A stretch of DNA of 64,000 nucleotides from an uncultured Thermoguttaceae bacterium (GTDB lineage: Bacteria; Planctomycetota; Planctomycetia; Pirellulales; Thermoguttaceae). The DNA lies in contig CALIRO010000042.1 in the NCBI GenBank assembly GCA_938042245.1, forward strand, positions 1 through 64,000, read 5' to 3'. Positions within the stretch are counted from its first letter, which is position 1. Every line of letters begins with the position of its first letter. Below are positions 37,429 to 46,469 of this stretch, one piece after another. A model generated the notes under the pieces. That model was not told where the DNA came from and did not search any database. It worked only from the letters and a program-made list of their open reading frames with translations. The translations under genes were made by a program, and so were the position numbers.

Positions 37429-38151
37429 CTATGGAGGCGGTAGGTGGGCAAAGTTCGGATGCTGCCGAAGCACGCTCAAACAGGCTCGCACCCGGTTTCG
37501 CACCTCTTCGACCAACTCTCGTTCCCGCTGGGCGTATGACCGAATTTCTTCCGAGGGAATCACCGGGCCATAATGCACGTGGATCCGGCCCACCAGATCA
37601 GGAAACCGTCGCCACCGAGGCCAAACCTGATACGCCCCTTCAATACCCACCGGCAGGATACACGCACCGGAGCGAAGAGCCAGGGTGGTGAATCCAGGCC
37701 GAAACGGCCCCAGTTGTCCATCCCAGGTCCGGGTGCCTTCCGGAAACATCAGCACCATTTCCCCCCGTTTCAACCGACGCAGCGTCTCTTTGATCCCCTC
37801 CAGACCAAGGCCATCTCGTTTGATGGGAATCGCATCGAAAAGGTTCATGATCCACCTAAGAGGCCCAATCGCAAATAGACTCTCCCGGGCCAGGTAATTC
37901 ATCTCTCGCCTACATCCCATCCCCACCAGCGGTGGGTCAAAATGGCTTTGGTGATTGGCAACCACCAGGACACCGCCTTCGGCGGGAATGTTTTCCCGTC
38001 CGGTGTATCGAACCCGGTATAACCCTACTGCAAACACTTGGCAGACGCGGCGGGCAGCCGCATACAAAAACCGATACCTCCATGAAGATCTCCACCCGGC
38101 TGCTTGCGTGTTTTGCAAGCTCTTGGATTTTTTTCGAATGGGCAGGGTCAT
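37429..38151 (-). CDS. plsC: 1-acyl-sn-glycerol-3-phosphate acyltransferase
   Basis: 240 residues. Acyltransferase motif I NHQSHFDP (H67 and D72, the HX4D catalytic pair), motif II region around AIPIKRDG, and motif III FPEGTRTWDG. Weakly hydrophobic N-terminus suggests membrane association. Converts lysophosphatidate to phosphatidate in phospholipid synthesis. It starts 16 bases after the cmk stop, and cmk-plsC pairing is known in other bacteria, so the two are one operon. Confidence 0.93.
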   Translation of the reverse strand: MTLPIRKKSKSLQNTQAAGWRSSWRYRFLYAAARRVCQVFAVGLYRVRYTGRENIPAEGGVLVVANHQSHFDPPLVGMGCRREMNYLARESLFAIGPLRWIMNLFDAIPIKRDGLGLEGIKETLRRLKRGEMVLMFPEGTRTWDGQLGPFRPGFTTLALRSGACILPVGIEGAYQVWPRWRRFPDLVGRIHVHYGPVIPSEEIRSYAQRERELVEEVRNRVRACLSVLRQHPNFAHLPPP

Positions 38152-38167
38152 TATAGGATACTTTTGT

Positions 38168-38857
38168 TCAAGTAGCTCTCCCGGCAGCAGGATCCCGGAG
38201 CTTTTCCCCTCGTTGACGACTCTGGACCAGTTCGGCCAGCCGATCCACTACCTCGGCCACAGAAAGTCCATCCGTGGGCACTTCGATGGCATCTGGTGCG
38301 CGGGTCAGTCGGCCGAACGCTCGGCTCGCATCCTCCTGGTCCCGACGCTGTTGGTCCGCCAGCACCTGCTCCAATGTCGCCGACTGCCCACGGGCTTGCA
38401 GTTCGGCCAGACGACGCCGAGCTCGTTCCTCAGGACTGGCCGTCAAAAATATCTTGCACTCCGCCTCCGGAAAAACCAAGGTCCCCTGGTCCCTGCCTTC
38501 GGTTACGATGTTTCGCCCTTGTGCCCATCGCCGCTGCAGCTCGATCAGCCGCTTTCGCACCTCCGCATTATCCGCCACATAGGGAGTAATTTGGGTAATC
38601 TTCCAATCTCGAATCGCTTCGGAGACATCCTGGCCATCCAGCAGAACTCGCTCGTTTTGGAAGTCAATCTGAATCTGACGGGCTAATCGGGCAAGTGCCT
38701 CCGGCTGAGTCCAATCGACGCCCCGGTGCAAGGCGGCCAGGGCCACCGCTCGATACATGGCCCCGGTATCCAAATAGGCAAACCCCAGCCGTTGGGCCAA
38801 CGCCTTGGCCACCGTGCTTTTCCCTGCTCCGGCCGGTCCATCAATGGTTACTATCAT
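38168..38857 (-). CDS. cmk: Cytidylate kinase
   Basis: 229 residues, the normal size. P-loop at 6-15 (DGPAGAGKST), then LDTGAMYRAVALAAL, TPYVADNAEVRKRLIELQRR and TEGRDQGTLVFPEAECKIFL, which are the CMP-kinase family blocks (the usual GRDIGTVVFPxA is GRDQGTLVFPEA here). Phosphorylates CMP and dCMP. A perfect 7-bp hairpin (AGATACG, CTT, CGTATCT at 38892-38908) lies in its 5' leader. First gene of the cmk-plsC operon. Confidence 0.97.
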   Translation of the reverse strand: MIVTIDGPAGAGKSTVAKALAQRLGFAYLDTGAMYRAVALAALHRGVDWTQPEALARLARQIQIDFQNERVLLDGQDVSEAIRDWKITQITPYVADNAEVRKRLIELQRRWAQGRNIVTEGRDQGTLVFPEAECKIFLTASPEERARRRLAELQARGQSATLEQVLADQQRRDQEDASRAFGRLTRAPDAIEVPTDGLSVAEVVDRLAELVQSRQRGEKLRDPAAGRAT

Positions 38858-38891
38858 CTTGCTCAGGGATCCCTCCTGCTAAAGCCGGATT

Positions 38892-38908
38892 AGATACGCT
38901 TCGTATCT
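38892..38908 (-). other. Hairpin in cmk leader
   Basis: AGATACG, CTT, CGTATCT: perfect 7-bp stem, 3-base loop, about 35 bases upstream of the cmk start. Could be leader structure or the edge of the repeat cluster. Confidence 0.4.
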
Positions 38909-39106
38909 CGCTGATCGGCCGGGTCGCCAAGGGGGGAGAGCTGAATTGCACTCGGGTGGGCCTGCGGGCTTGTCCAGCAGGGCTACCCGGCTGCCCAGCA
39001 AACCCGGCGGAGGCCGGGACATTTAGGCAACGGCGGGTGAGCAAGCCTTCCTGGCAGCCCAGGCGTCTGGCCCGCATTCGCCTCTGCCCCCCGTGGAAAA
39101 GCCCAG

Positions 39107-39290
39107 CCTGTCATTCCCGCTCATGCGGCACTGCAGGCTGCTTGGAACCTGCCCGATGATCATCCCAACGCAAGCAGGAACCTACGCCTCTTTGAGGCTG
39201 TCTGTTGCCTTCTGGAGCCCTGCCTTAGCAGGGCTCACCATCCAAGGAGTGCTTCTCTGCGTGTCATTCCTCCGCAAGCGGGAATCCACA
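39107..39290. repeat. Cluster of IPAKAGI/FLRKRES-type palindromic repeats
   Basis: Three related units of the pattern TCATyCC-CGCa-GCGGGaa: TCATTCCCGCTCATGCGG at about 39110, TCATCCCAACGCAAGCAGGA at about 39159, and TCATTCCTCCGCAAGCGGGA at about 39264 (ATTCC...GGAAT stem). Between the last two, GAGCCCTGC, CTTA, GCAGGGCTC (39215-39236) is a perfect 9-bp hairpin. A decayed copy of that hairpin is at 318-336. Known repeats of this look are scattered through many genomes, usually between genes. Confidence 0.7.
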
Positions 39291-39547
39291 CAACTTTCTT
39301 CTTTCTTCCTCCGGTGATTTTTCACCACCCAAGAATAACCCGAAATACCCTTGCTCCCAATGTTTTCTTCCATGTTAACTCCATTGTAATCAGGGCACCT
39401 AGGAGGGGGTAGAATGGCCTGGGCAACGGGGAGGGCCGCTTTGGCCTCTCCTCAGCCAAAGGAAATTCTGTCAAAATAGTCCCAGAAGAAAGCAAAGTGG
39501 CATTCAGAATTTTGGTATTGCAGGTTCATTGGGAGAAAGGCCACACA

Positions 39548-40066
39548 ATGGAGTTTTTCGAGCTGATCCAACACCGTCGGTCGATCCGGAAATACAAGCC
39601 GGACAAAATCTCCCCAGAAGTCTTGGAGAAAATTTATAAGGCGATTCGGCTTGCGCCGTCGGCGGGCAATTTGCAAGCCTATGAGGTGTTTTTGGTCGAA
39701 GACCGGCAGCGGCTTCGGGAATTGGCCCGGGCAGCCTTTGGGCAGGAGTTCATCGCCGAGGCGGCCGTAGCGTTGGTGTTTTGTGCGGATCCGGAGCAGG
39801 CCGCCAGTCGATACGGAAGCCGTGGCCGAAGCCTCTATGCCCTTCAAGACGCTACGATTGCATGTACATTTGCTCATCTAGCGGCCGCAGACCTCGGCCT
39901 AGCAAGCGTCTGGATCGGCGCTTTCGACGATGCGGCCGTCTGGCAGGCCATCGGCTCGCCCAAGGGGCTAAAACCGGTGGCAATCCTCCCTCTGGGTTAT
40001 CCAGCCGAAACTCCCCCGCCCACCGCCCGCCGCCATTGGAAACAGTTCGTCCACCCGGTGGACTGA
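39548..40066 (+). CDS. Nitroreductase family flavoprotein
   Basis: 172 residues from ATG 39548 (GGAGAAAGG upstream). N-terminal FMN-binding motif HRRSIRKYKPDKIS (9-22) and APSAGNLQAYEVFLV (36-50), then the central ALQDATIACTFAHLAAADLG helix and the C-terminal ILPLGYPAE block. Small members of this family reduce nitro or quinone compounds, or act in flavin chemistry, using NAD(P)H. Specific substrate not predictable. Monocistronic. Confidence 0.93.
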   Translation: MEFFELIQHRRSIRKYKPDKISPEVLEKIYKAIRLAPSAGNLQAYEVFLVEDRQRLRELARAAFGQEFIAEAAVALVFCADPEQAASRYGSRGRSLYALQDATIACTFAHLAAADLGLASVWIGAFDDAAVWQAIGSPKGLKPVAILPLGYPAETPPPTARRHWKQFVHPVD

Positions 40067-40228
40067 TCCAGACAAGTCCTTCGGCTGAGTGCAACCATTC
40101 CTGCTGGCAGGGCGAGGGGCCCGGATTGGCTCCGGCCCTTTCCCCCATACTACGGGCACCAGCTCCGTCTCCTCCATTTGGCGGAAACCTGACAATTCGG
40201 AAAAACCACTCCCCCAACAGCCCGCCGC

Positions 40229-41749
40229 TTAATTTTCATACAGCGGCAAGAACTTGGCCTCCAGATGCTGTAGGAGCGGTTCTGGCGAAAGCGCTCGGCC
40301 GGTTACTTGCTGCACCAATTCGGGGGCCAAATAGCGTTGGCCCTGTTGATGAATCTTTGTACGTAGCCAATCCAAAAGGGGCCGAAACTCTCCCCGCTCC
40401 ATTGCACCAGGCAAATCCCCCAGTTCCGCCTGGGCCTGCGCGAACAGTTGGGCCGCATACAGATTGCCCAACGCATACGTCGGAAAATAACCCACTAGAC
40501 CCGCCGACCAATGAATGTCCTGCAGCAGGCCCTGGGCATCGTCCGGCGGAGTAATGCCCAGATACTGCCGATATTTTTCATTCCATGCCCCCGGGGCATC
40601 CGCCGGCCGAAGCTCCCCTTCCAACAAAGCCTGCTCCAACTCAAACCGAATGAGAATATGCAAATTGTAGGTTGCTTCGTCGGCTTCGACTCGAATGAGC
40701 GAAGGCCGAACTTCGTTGACCGCAAAATAAAACGCTTCCAGCCCAACGTCTCCCAACGCCTGCGGAAAATACTGCTGCGCCTTAGGAAAAAAGTGCCGCC
40801 AAAACGTCCAGCTTCGGCCGACCAAGTTCTCCCACAGCCGAGACTGCGATTCATGAATGCCCAACGAAACCGGCTCTCCTAGCGGCAGCCCGTATTGATC
40901 CTCCCGTAGCCCCTGATCATACAGGCCATGGCCTGCTTCGTGCAAAATGCCAAAAAACGCCTCCTGGAAGGCGTGTTCGTTGTAGCGGGTAGTAATCCGG
41001 CAATCCCGGGGACCGATACTGGAACAAAATGGATGCACCGTTACATCCAGCCGACCAGCCGTAAAATCAAATCCAATAGCTGCTGCCACCTCCCGGCCAA
41101 ACGCCTCCTGGGCATCCCGCGGGTAATACCGACGCAGCAAGGAGGTATCTGGTTTCCGGCGGCTGCCGACAATCCGCCCAATGAGCGGCACCAGCCGATC
41201 CCGAAGTTCCCCTAGCACCTGGGCGACCTGGGCGGTGCGGGTTTCCGGCTCAAATTCGTCCAGCAGGGCATCGTATCGGCACTCTGGATAGCCGAGGGCC
41301 TCGGCCTGCTGCCGTTTGAGCTGGAAGGTCTTTTCCAACCAGGGCAGAAAGGATCGAAAATCGTTGTTTCGCCGTGCCTCTTGCCAGACATGCTGGGCCA
41401 ACGAGGCGGTTTGAGCCAGCTCTTCCACTAGCTTTCGCGGCAATCGGACGTCCTTATCATATTGCCGTTTGAGCCGTCGAATGGTGATCGCTTGCTCGGA
41501 GTGCGGATCCGCCATCAGGGGGCTGTCGGCAAGCCGCTCCAGTTGCTCCCCCCATTGGGGATCAGTCCGTCGGCTATGAACCAGGCCTGCTAGCAACCGG
41601 GTCTGTTCTGCCCGGTACTGGGCCCCTTGGGGCGGCATCATGGTTCGTTCGTCCCAACCCAGCAGAGCACCGATGGAAGCAAGCACCGCTGTCTGCCGGG
41701 CATGACTGCAAACCTGTTCATACAATGTTTGCCAATCTGGAGTGCTCAT
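40229..41749 (-). CDS. M32 family metallocarboxypeptidase
   Basis: 506 residues, the usual length for thermostable carboxypeptidase 1 (Taq type). Zinc-binding HEAGH in GILHEAGHGLYDQGL (about 268-272), third ligand Glu in the following SLGIHESQSRLWENLVGRS block, and the family DPR-like start (DERTMMPPQGAQYRAEQ). Removes C-terminal residues from peptides in the cytoplasm. GGAAG precedes the start by 7-8 bases. No operon partner. Confidence 0.96.
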   Translation of the reverse strand: MSTPDWQTLYEQVCSHARQTAVLASIGALLGWDERTMMPPQGAQYRAEQTRLLAGLVHSRRTDPQWGEQLERLADSPLMADPHSEQAITIRRLKRQYDKDVRLPRKLVEELAQTASLAQHVWQEARRNNDFRSFLPWLEKTFQLKRQQAEALGYPECRYDALLDEFEPETRTAQVAQVLGELRDRLVPLIGRIVGSRRKPDTSLLRRYYPRDAQEAFGREVAAAIGFDFTAGRLDVTVHPFCSSIGPRDCRITTRYNEHAFQEAFFGILHEAGHGLYDQGLREDQYGLPLGEPVSLGIHESQSRLWENLVGRSWTFWRHFFPKAQQYFPQALGDVGLEAFYFAVNEVRPSLIRVEADEATYNLHILIRFELEQALLEGELRPADAPGAWNEKYRQYLGITPPDDAQGLLQDIHWSAGLVGYFPTYALGNLYAAQLFAQAQAELGDLPGAMERGEFRPLLDWLRTKIHQQGQRYLAPELVQQVTGRALSPEPLLQHLEAKFLPLYEN

Positions 41750-41938
41750 CAGGCGGACTTCCCAAAGGCTTCCTGTTTAGTGTGTCTGGCTGCGTTATTC
41801 CGTCGGAAAAGCTAAAACGCTACGGATTTTTCCCTCTACCGAAAGAAGGGTTCCAAAATTGACACCCAGAGAAAAACGGGATCCATGCTTTTGGGGATGC
41901 CCGATGAAACCATTCGGGTGCCAGGAGAGTGGGGACAA

Positions 41939-41965
41939 AATAAGGCGGCTTATTGCCGCCTTATT
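41939..41965 (-). terminator. Rho-independent-like terminator of rpsR
   Basis: AATAAGGCGGC, TTATT, GCCGCCTTATT: a perfect 11-bp stem with a 5-base loop, 37 bases after the rpsR stop. On the minus strand the stem is followed by TTTTG, giving a short U-run. Confidence 0.8.
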
Positions 41966-42002
41966 GGTATTTGTTCCACCCAAAAATGGAATATTATGGC
42001 AT

Positions 42003-42284
42003 TTATTCTCCCACAAATGGAAGCAACGCCATAATCCGGGCCCGCTTAATAGCCTTGCTAATGGCGTGTTGACTGGCCGCCGAACAGCCCGTTTTCCGCC
42101 GTCCAATAATCTTCCCCTGCCGATTGATAAACTTTTTGAGCAAATCCAGGTCTTTGTAATCCACAAATAGCGGCCTAGGACGAACCCCGCCCACAAATAA
42201 CGGGTCCCGCTTTTTAGCTCTTGCCCGGGCACGGGCCCGCTTCCGCGCCGTCTTACTAATTTTGGGTACTGCAGGTTTTGCCAT
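42003..42284 (-). CDS. rpsR: 30S ribosomal protein bS18
   Basis: 93 residues from ATG 42284; AGGAG lies about 13 bases upstream and the longer frame to 42323 adds unrelated residues. Basic N-terminal extension ([18 protein letters not shown]), then the S18 core [20 protein letters not shown] and [20 protein letters not shown], ending RIMALLPFV. In most bacteria rpsR sits between rpsF/ssb and rplI; here it is alone with its own promoter and terminator. Confidence 0.97.
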   Translation of the reverse strand: MAKPAVPKISKTARKRARARARAKKRDPLFVGGVRPRPLFVDYKDLDLLKKFINRQGKIIGRRKTGCSAASQHAISKAIKRARIMALLPFVGE

Positions 42285-42347
42285 AGAAAAGCACTCTCTC
42301 CTATATTTGAGGGAAGAAACCAACCCCTTTCTCTTTCAAAAGCTTTT

Positions 42348-42376
42348 ATTATAAAGACCAGCCTCGGATTCGCCAA
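42348..42376 (-). promoter_or_regulatory. Sigma-70-type promoter of rpsR
   Basis: On the minus strand: -35 TTGGCG, 17-base spacer, perfect -10 TATAAT. The transcript would start about 57 bases before the rpsR ATG. This is the best-matching housekeeping promoter seen in the window. Confidence 0.75.
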
Positions 42377-42657
42377 GGTGCCTCGGAAAGTTTTTCCCAG
42401 TCGGAAACCTTCGGCAACGAGTTTCTAAGCTCCGGAGTAAGGATTTTTAACGGTTTCCCTGAGGCTCGGCTCCAAGGCCTTGTCATTTAAGGAGTTAGCT
42501 TGGTTTTCTCCGAAAGCAAATAGCGCTTCCCAAAGCAAAGTCCCTTCAGAGAGGAAAATCTGGGGAGCCTTTTTCGGCCCCAACGTGAGGATCATGGTCT
42601 CCCAAGGGAGCAAGGAGGCTATCCTACCCCACCGAAAGGACAGGAGCTTAGGCCCTG

Positions 42658-42685
42658 TTGCACAGAAGGCTTAACCGGCTACAAT
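42658..42685 (+). promoter_or_regulatory. Sigma-70-type promoter abutting the argA-like start codon
   Basis: -35 TTGCAC, 16-base spacer, -10 TACAAT. The -10 ends 7 bases before the ATG at 42693, so transcription would begin at or within a base or two of the start codon, and no Shine-Dalgarno lies between. Confidence 0.6.
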
Positions 42686-42692
42686 CGCCTCT

Positions 42693-44051
42693 ATGAACCA
42701 ACCAGACAGTCCCTTACATGCTCAAGAAGCTCTTTTTCCCCCCTATTATACGCCTTATTATGCCCAGTTTCGGGGGCAGACCTTTGTCATTCAGGCTGAG
42801 GACGAAGCCGTCGAAACTACCCTCAGCATGCGCAGCGTCTTGGAAGGTATCCAGGACCTATTGCGCCATGGGATTCGGGTAGTGTTGGTCTTTGGGAAAC
42901 CAGCCCGATTTTTAGAGGAACTTCAAACCCAGTACGGGGCCCGTCGGCATCCGGAGACCAATCGGCTGGTGATTCCGGAAACTGCTTTAGGCCCTTTGGC
43001 GGAGCAGCGGCAGTTGATCGGCCAAGCCTTAGCCAGCCTGAGCGAAACGATCGGTATGGCAGCTACGGTATTGCCGGTCTGGGTGGTTCGGGCGGAACGA
43101 CGGGTGGGCCATCAAAGCACCGGCGTCATTACTGGCCTGGACCTAGGGGCGATTCGGCAAGTGCTGGACCGGGGGGAGCTAGCGATTTTGGGTTTTGGCG
43201 GGCAGACGGATCGGGGGCAGTTTTTACACATCCCTTCGGTAGGTTTGGCGGCGGATTTGGCTGTGGCCTTGCAAGCCCAAAAACTGCTGCTGTTGGCCCA
43301 AACGGATGGCATTTGGCTTCCGCATCACCGGGGCGGCCAACAGCAACTCAGCTTTGCCGATCTGGAAGAACTCCTTTGTCTATTGACCCGGCATCGGCCC
43401 GATGGCAGCCCCCTGGTAACGCCAGAACTAGTGCCGAAGGTTCATGCCGCCATTCGCGCTGTGGCCGGCGGAGTGCCCCAAGTCCATATCGTCTCCTATA
43501 GCCGACTGCTTGAAGAGGTGCTCACCCGAACCGGTGTGGGCACCATGATCGAGCGGCTTCAGAGCCATTATGTGGAATACGCCCGGCCAGAGGACTTGGA
43601 CGAGATCCAGCGGCTTCATACGGAAGCCCTCCGATACACCACCTCTAGAGGCACGCCGTTTGTGAAGCCGTTGGAGCGGGCCGAATTGGAGCGGCTTTTG
43701 CCCTGGACGTTGCTCTTGACGCATCGGGGGGTACTCATTGGCAAATTGCACGGCCAAGAGGTACCAGGGGTCCCGGAGGCCTTATGTATCGGTGGGTTTG
43801 TGGTGGGGGAAGACCATCAGGACTCCCAACAAGGCCAATTGCTTTTGTCGGAGGCGTTGGAGCGATTCCGGCAACGGGGCTACCAGCATTTGGTGGCCAT
43901 TACGGCTTCGCCACGAGCCAAACGGGCCTTTGAGCGGGTCGGTGGCCATGTGCCGCAAAACCTAACCCCCTGGCAAACGGAGCTGCTTACCGAGGCCCGC
44001 AGAAGGTATCAGCCTGAAGAACAGGATGATGTACAATTGTATTCATTTTGA
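42693..44051 (+). CDS. argA: N-acetylglutamate synthase, amino-acid kinase plus GNAT fusion
   Basis: 452 residues, the classical ArgA layout. The amino-acid-kinase-like domain (about 20-285) has GIRVVLVFGKPARF (kinase families show GGG here), ILGFGGQTDRG and AQKLLLLAQTDGIWLP. The C-terminal GNAT domain (about 290-440) includes YARPEDLDEIQRLHTEALRY and acetyl-CoA-loop region EDHQDSQQGQLLLSEALERF. Makes N-acetylglutamate, the first step of arginine synthesis; the kinase fold normally senses arginine. A stand-alone gene with a promoter placed to give a leaderless mRNA. Confidence 0.9.
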   Translation: MNQPDSPLHAQEALFPPYYTPYYAQFRGQTFVIQAEDEAVETTLSMRSVLEGIQDLLRHGIRVVLVFGKPARFLEELQTQYGARRHPETNRLVIPETALGPLAEQRQLIGQALASLSETIGMAATVLPVWVVRAERRVGHQSTGVITGLDLGAIRQVLDRGELAILGFGGQTDRGQFLHIPSVGLAADLAVALQAQKLLLLAQTDGIWLPHHRGGQQQLSFADLEELLCLLTRHRPDGSPLVTPELVPKVHAAIRAVAGGVPQVHIVSYSRLLEEVLTRTGVGTMIERLQSHYVEYARPEDLDEIQRLHTEALRYTTSRGTPFVKPLERAELERLLPWTLLLTHRGVLIGKLHGQEVPGVPEALCIGGFVVGEDHQDSQQGQLLLSEALERFRQRGYQHLVAITASPRAKRAFERVGGHVPQNLTPWQTELLTEARRRYQPEEQDDVQLYSF

Positions 44052-44231
44052 TGCTTCTTGCCTCTCTTCTCCCCCTATCCACACGATCTTCTCGGGGGGA
44101 GCCTACCCCCGCCCCAACCCCTCTCTGCCGCCTTAGATAGAAAACAGGGAGAGTTTTTGGGTAAGGTAATCACCCCTGCTGAGCGGCAGCAGCCGGTTCT
44201 CCCGACTGCAAAAGCCCTAAAGGGTGGCCAG

Positions 44232-44657
44232 TTATTTGGAGGAGAGTTCAAAATGGGCTGGACCGCCGGGTGCGGTGTATTTTAGCGGGGAAGTTTTCAC
44301 ATTGGCGTATTTGGCCGGGGTTAACATAGCGGGCGGCTTTTCTGGAGCTAGGGGATCGCCGGAGGATACTCCCGCCGTCTTTTGCACGGTAACAATATAT
44401 TCGCCCGGTTTGAGCCCACGCAGCGTTCCCGTCATGACGGTAAATCGGCCGGAGGAGTCCGTAGTAGCACTGCCCACCGCTCCACCCTTGAGCGGGTGAA
44501 ATGTCACGGTGGCCCCCTCCAACGGTTTGCCATCTAAGAACACCGTTCCCGTTACAGACACTACATTCTCCTTTTTGCCGCATCCGGCTAAGCAGGCTCC
44601 TACCATCCCTAAAAGCACAAAACTAACCCGGATGAACGTCTGTTGTAGGCAGTGCAT
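44232..44657 (-). CDS. Carboxypeptidase-regulatory-like lipoprotein
   Basis: 141 residues from ATG 44657 after AGGAG; the long upstream frame is rejected. Signal peptide with lipobox GACLAGC (about 20-26), so lipid-anchored. The rest is one beta-sandwich of the type common in planctomycete lipoproteins: VTGTVFLDGKPLEGATVTFH, then TTDSSGRFTV and LKPGEYIVTV. It follows the DUF1559 gene on the same strand after 122 bases. This DUF1559-lipoprotein pairing recurs in planctomycetes. Function unknown. Confidence 0.9.
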   Translation of the reverse strand: MHCLQQTFIRVSFVLLGMVGACLAGCGKKENVVSVTGTVFLDGKPLEGATVTFHPLKGGAVGSATTDSSGRFTVMTGTLRGLKPGEYIVTVQKTAGVSSGDPLAPEKPPAMLTPAKYANVKTSPLKYTAPGGPAHFELSSK

Positions 44658-44779
44658 GGGATTATCTCCTGAGATACAAATATAGCTGGTTTGGTCTCTG
44701 CCAATTCTCACCCCTACCGGCCCTTTTCTCCAGCTCCTCCCTATTGTATATGCACTTAGCTGGGCAAGAGAGCAAGACG

Positions 44780-45790
44780 TTATTCGATCGGCTTGGGGAC
44801 TTCTTTGCCTGCTTTGGTGCAATAGTCCCGATACGTTCTTTGATCGATCACTTCGGGGATAAAGGTCACGGAGCCGTCTGCTTTAGCGAAGTTTACCCCA
44901 CCCGGATGGAGACTGCGGAAGGACATGACATTCCACCAATGGTCTCGGGTAACGGTGGTTTCGTCGGGGAAGAAATTGGGCGGGGCATGGCAACTGGCGT
45001 AATCGCCGTTGGAGTAATAAGCCGCTGAGTGGGCGTTATACTTTGGTACATCTTCGCCAATCAGAAAAGTGTGGGCGGTGCCGTCCAGAATATGCGCCAT
45101 CTTAATCGGTTCCTGATAGTTGTTCCGATAGAAGATGCCGTTGCAGCCGGTTTTATTATGGCAATCTGGCTCGGTGCCTTCCCACATGCTAGCGCTGCCG
45201 CCCATTCGGGTATCGCCGATAACCCCCTTATAGTTCGTGGTGGCCACTTCAATGCCCCTTAATTGGAACTCATTTTTGGACAACCAGGGGGCCTGGGGGT
45301 CAGAAGGACAGCTCAAGACCGGAAGAGGTTGGTTGATCAGATCCCGACATTCGGTGCGCCGGATGCCGCCAGTATCACTGAAGGTGCCGTTAAAGCCGCC
45401 TTTTGCTTTCCATTGCTCAAAGAGGGGTTGTTGTTCGATATACGGGAGGATACTGATGATCCATCCTTTGCCGTTGGGCTCGGCCGTCGGACGGGGGCCT
45501 TCCCGCCAAGGGCTAATGCTGATCGGAAAACATTTGAAGGCGTTTTCATAGTTATGGCAGGCCAGGGCCAATTGTTTGAGGTTATTGACGCACTGGGCGC
45601 GTCGGGCTGCTTCCCGAGCCGCCTGCACCGCCGGCAAAAGCAAGGCAATCAAAATCCCGATAATCGCAATCACCACCAACAGTTCCACCAGCGTAAAACC
45701 CCCTGCCACCGCTAGGAACCGATTCGGGGGGCAGTAGGCAAATCCCCGGCCCCTTTTCCCGTAGGAAAATCTCCGGCAACCTGTTTCCAT
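44780..45790 (-). CDS. DUF1559 protein with type II pseudopilin N-terminus
   Basis: 336 residues from ATG 45790 (AAAGGG upstream); the frame to 45910 is open but unsupported. A longer leader (about 29 residues) precedes GGFTLVELLVVIAIIG and the helix ending LLLPAVQAAREAARRAQC. Family blocks follow: VNNLKQLALACHNYEN, PFISILPYIEQQ-like GWIISILPYIEQQPLFEQW, and a terminal PGGVNFAKADGSVTFIPEVI. A peptidase would cleave before Phe. Probably cotranscribed with the lipoprotein gene downstream. Confidence 0.93.
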   Translation of the reverse strand: METGCRRFSYGKRGRGFAYCPPNRFLAVAGGFTLVELLVVIAIIGILIALLLPAVQAAREAARRAQCVNNLKQLALACHNYENAFKCFPISISPWREGPRPTAEPNGKGWIISILPYIEQQPLFEQWKAKGGFNGTFSDTGGIRRTECRDLINQPLPVLSCPSDPQAPWLSKNEFQLRGIEVATTNYKGVIGDTRMGGSASMWEGTEPDCHNKTGCNGIFYRNNYQEPIKMAHILDGTAHTFLIGEDVPKYNAHSAAYYSNGDYASCHAPPNFFPDETTVTRDHWWNVMSFRSLHPGGVNFAKADGSVTFIPEVIDQRTYRDYCTKAGKEVPKPIE

Positions 45791-46469
45791 GGCAAGGCCC
45801 TTTCGTTTCTGATAACCCTTTAACAGAAGCCCTTTTGAACCGGCCCTTCGGAGAAATCTATAGAGGACTACCCCAACCGAAAATGCATTATATTTAATTT
45901 TGCCCTCCAACTATCCTCTTTTTGTTATTGTCCCCTCTCCAAACAAAATTACGCAACCCCCCGGCGAGAGATTTTCTTTACTTTCCAAAAAGGTTTGGAC
46001 ACCGTTGGGGATCGAAAAGGGGGTTTCAGGGGGAACCGGGGTATCCTTTCTGAATATCCCGCTAGGGCACGGGCGCACCACTAGAGCACCGGGGGAGCAG
46101 GGGGGCTGAGCCGGGTAGTTTTCCTAAGGGTGTTACCCAGAGAGGGTTCTCTCAAAATATAGATAATCTACATAGAATACATAATATACGCAAAATATAC
46201 AGATATCTCAGACGCCTATTTTCCCTATCTCTCCCCACTCTATACTTTCCCTGTAGGCTTTCCCATAAAAGAGATACCTAGCAGTTCCTTTAAATCTCCA
46301 TTGGGTCGGGTATTTCCCCGGCCTAGCCCTAAAATCGACCTGGACATCTGGGGCGTTTTTCGGTAGTTTCCGACCCGCTCTTTCTACCTTTCCAAAGCGG
46401 CCTAGTGAGCCATTCCGGCCCTGTAGGTCGTCGGTGAGTCTTTTGGCAAATCCGCTCGGAGAGGGCTAG
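45791..46469. other. Intergenic region upstream of flhA
   Basis: About 680 bases without a gene; it holds the promoters of the DUF1559-lipoprotein pair (minus) and of the flagellar cluster (plus). A striking A+T-rich block at 46154-46212 (for example TACATAGAATACATAATATA) stands out against the GC-rich surroundings. Confidence 0.55.
46154..46212. promoter_or_regulatory. A+T-rich block upstream of flhA
   Basis: Nearly 60 bases of mostly A and T with repeated ATA/TAC steps, about 260 bases before the flhA start. Candidate curved or easily melted DNA in the control region of the flagellar cluster, or a promoter UP-like element. No hexamer pair is assigned. Confidence 0.4.

Larger units (their letters stand above)
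38858..39547. other. Intergenic region filled with dispersed palindromic repeats
   Basis: About 690 bases without a gene. It carries several palindromic repeat units described separately and reads as fragments such as IIPTQAGT, SPALAGL and SFLRKREST in translation, which are hallmark readings of a short interspersed repeat and not a protein. The right end must carry the nitroreductase promoter. Confidence 0.65.
42285..42692. other. Divergent intergenic region between rpsR and argA-like gene
   Basis: No gene. It holds a strong rpsR promoter (42348-42376) and an argA promoter (42658-42685), described separately. The middle has only short unsupported frames. Confidence 0.6.

Noticed and set aside
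37955-38686. A 243-codon plus-strand frame across plsC and cmk
   Set aside because: It is the opposite strand of two well-supported genes and gives a low-complexity product.
41795-42376. A 193-codon frame overlapping rpsR
   Set aside because: It lies on the same strand as rpsR in another frame and has no family features, while rpsR is unmistakable.
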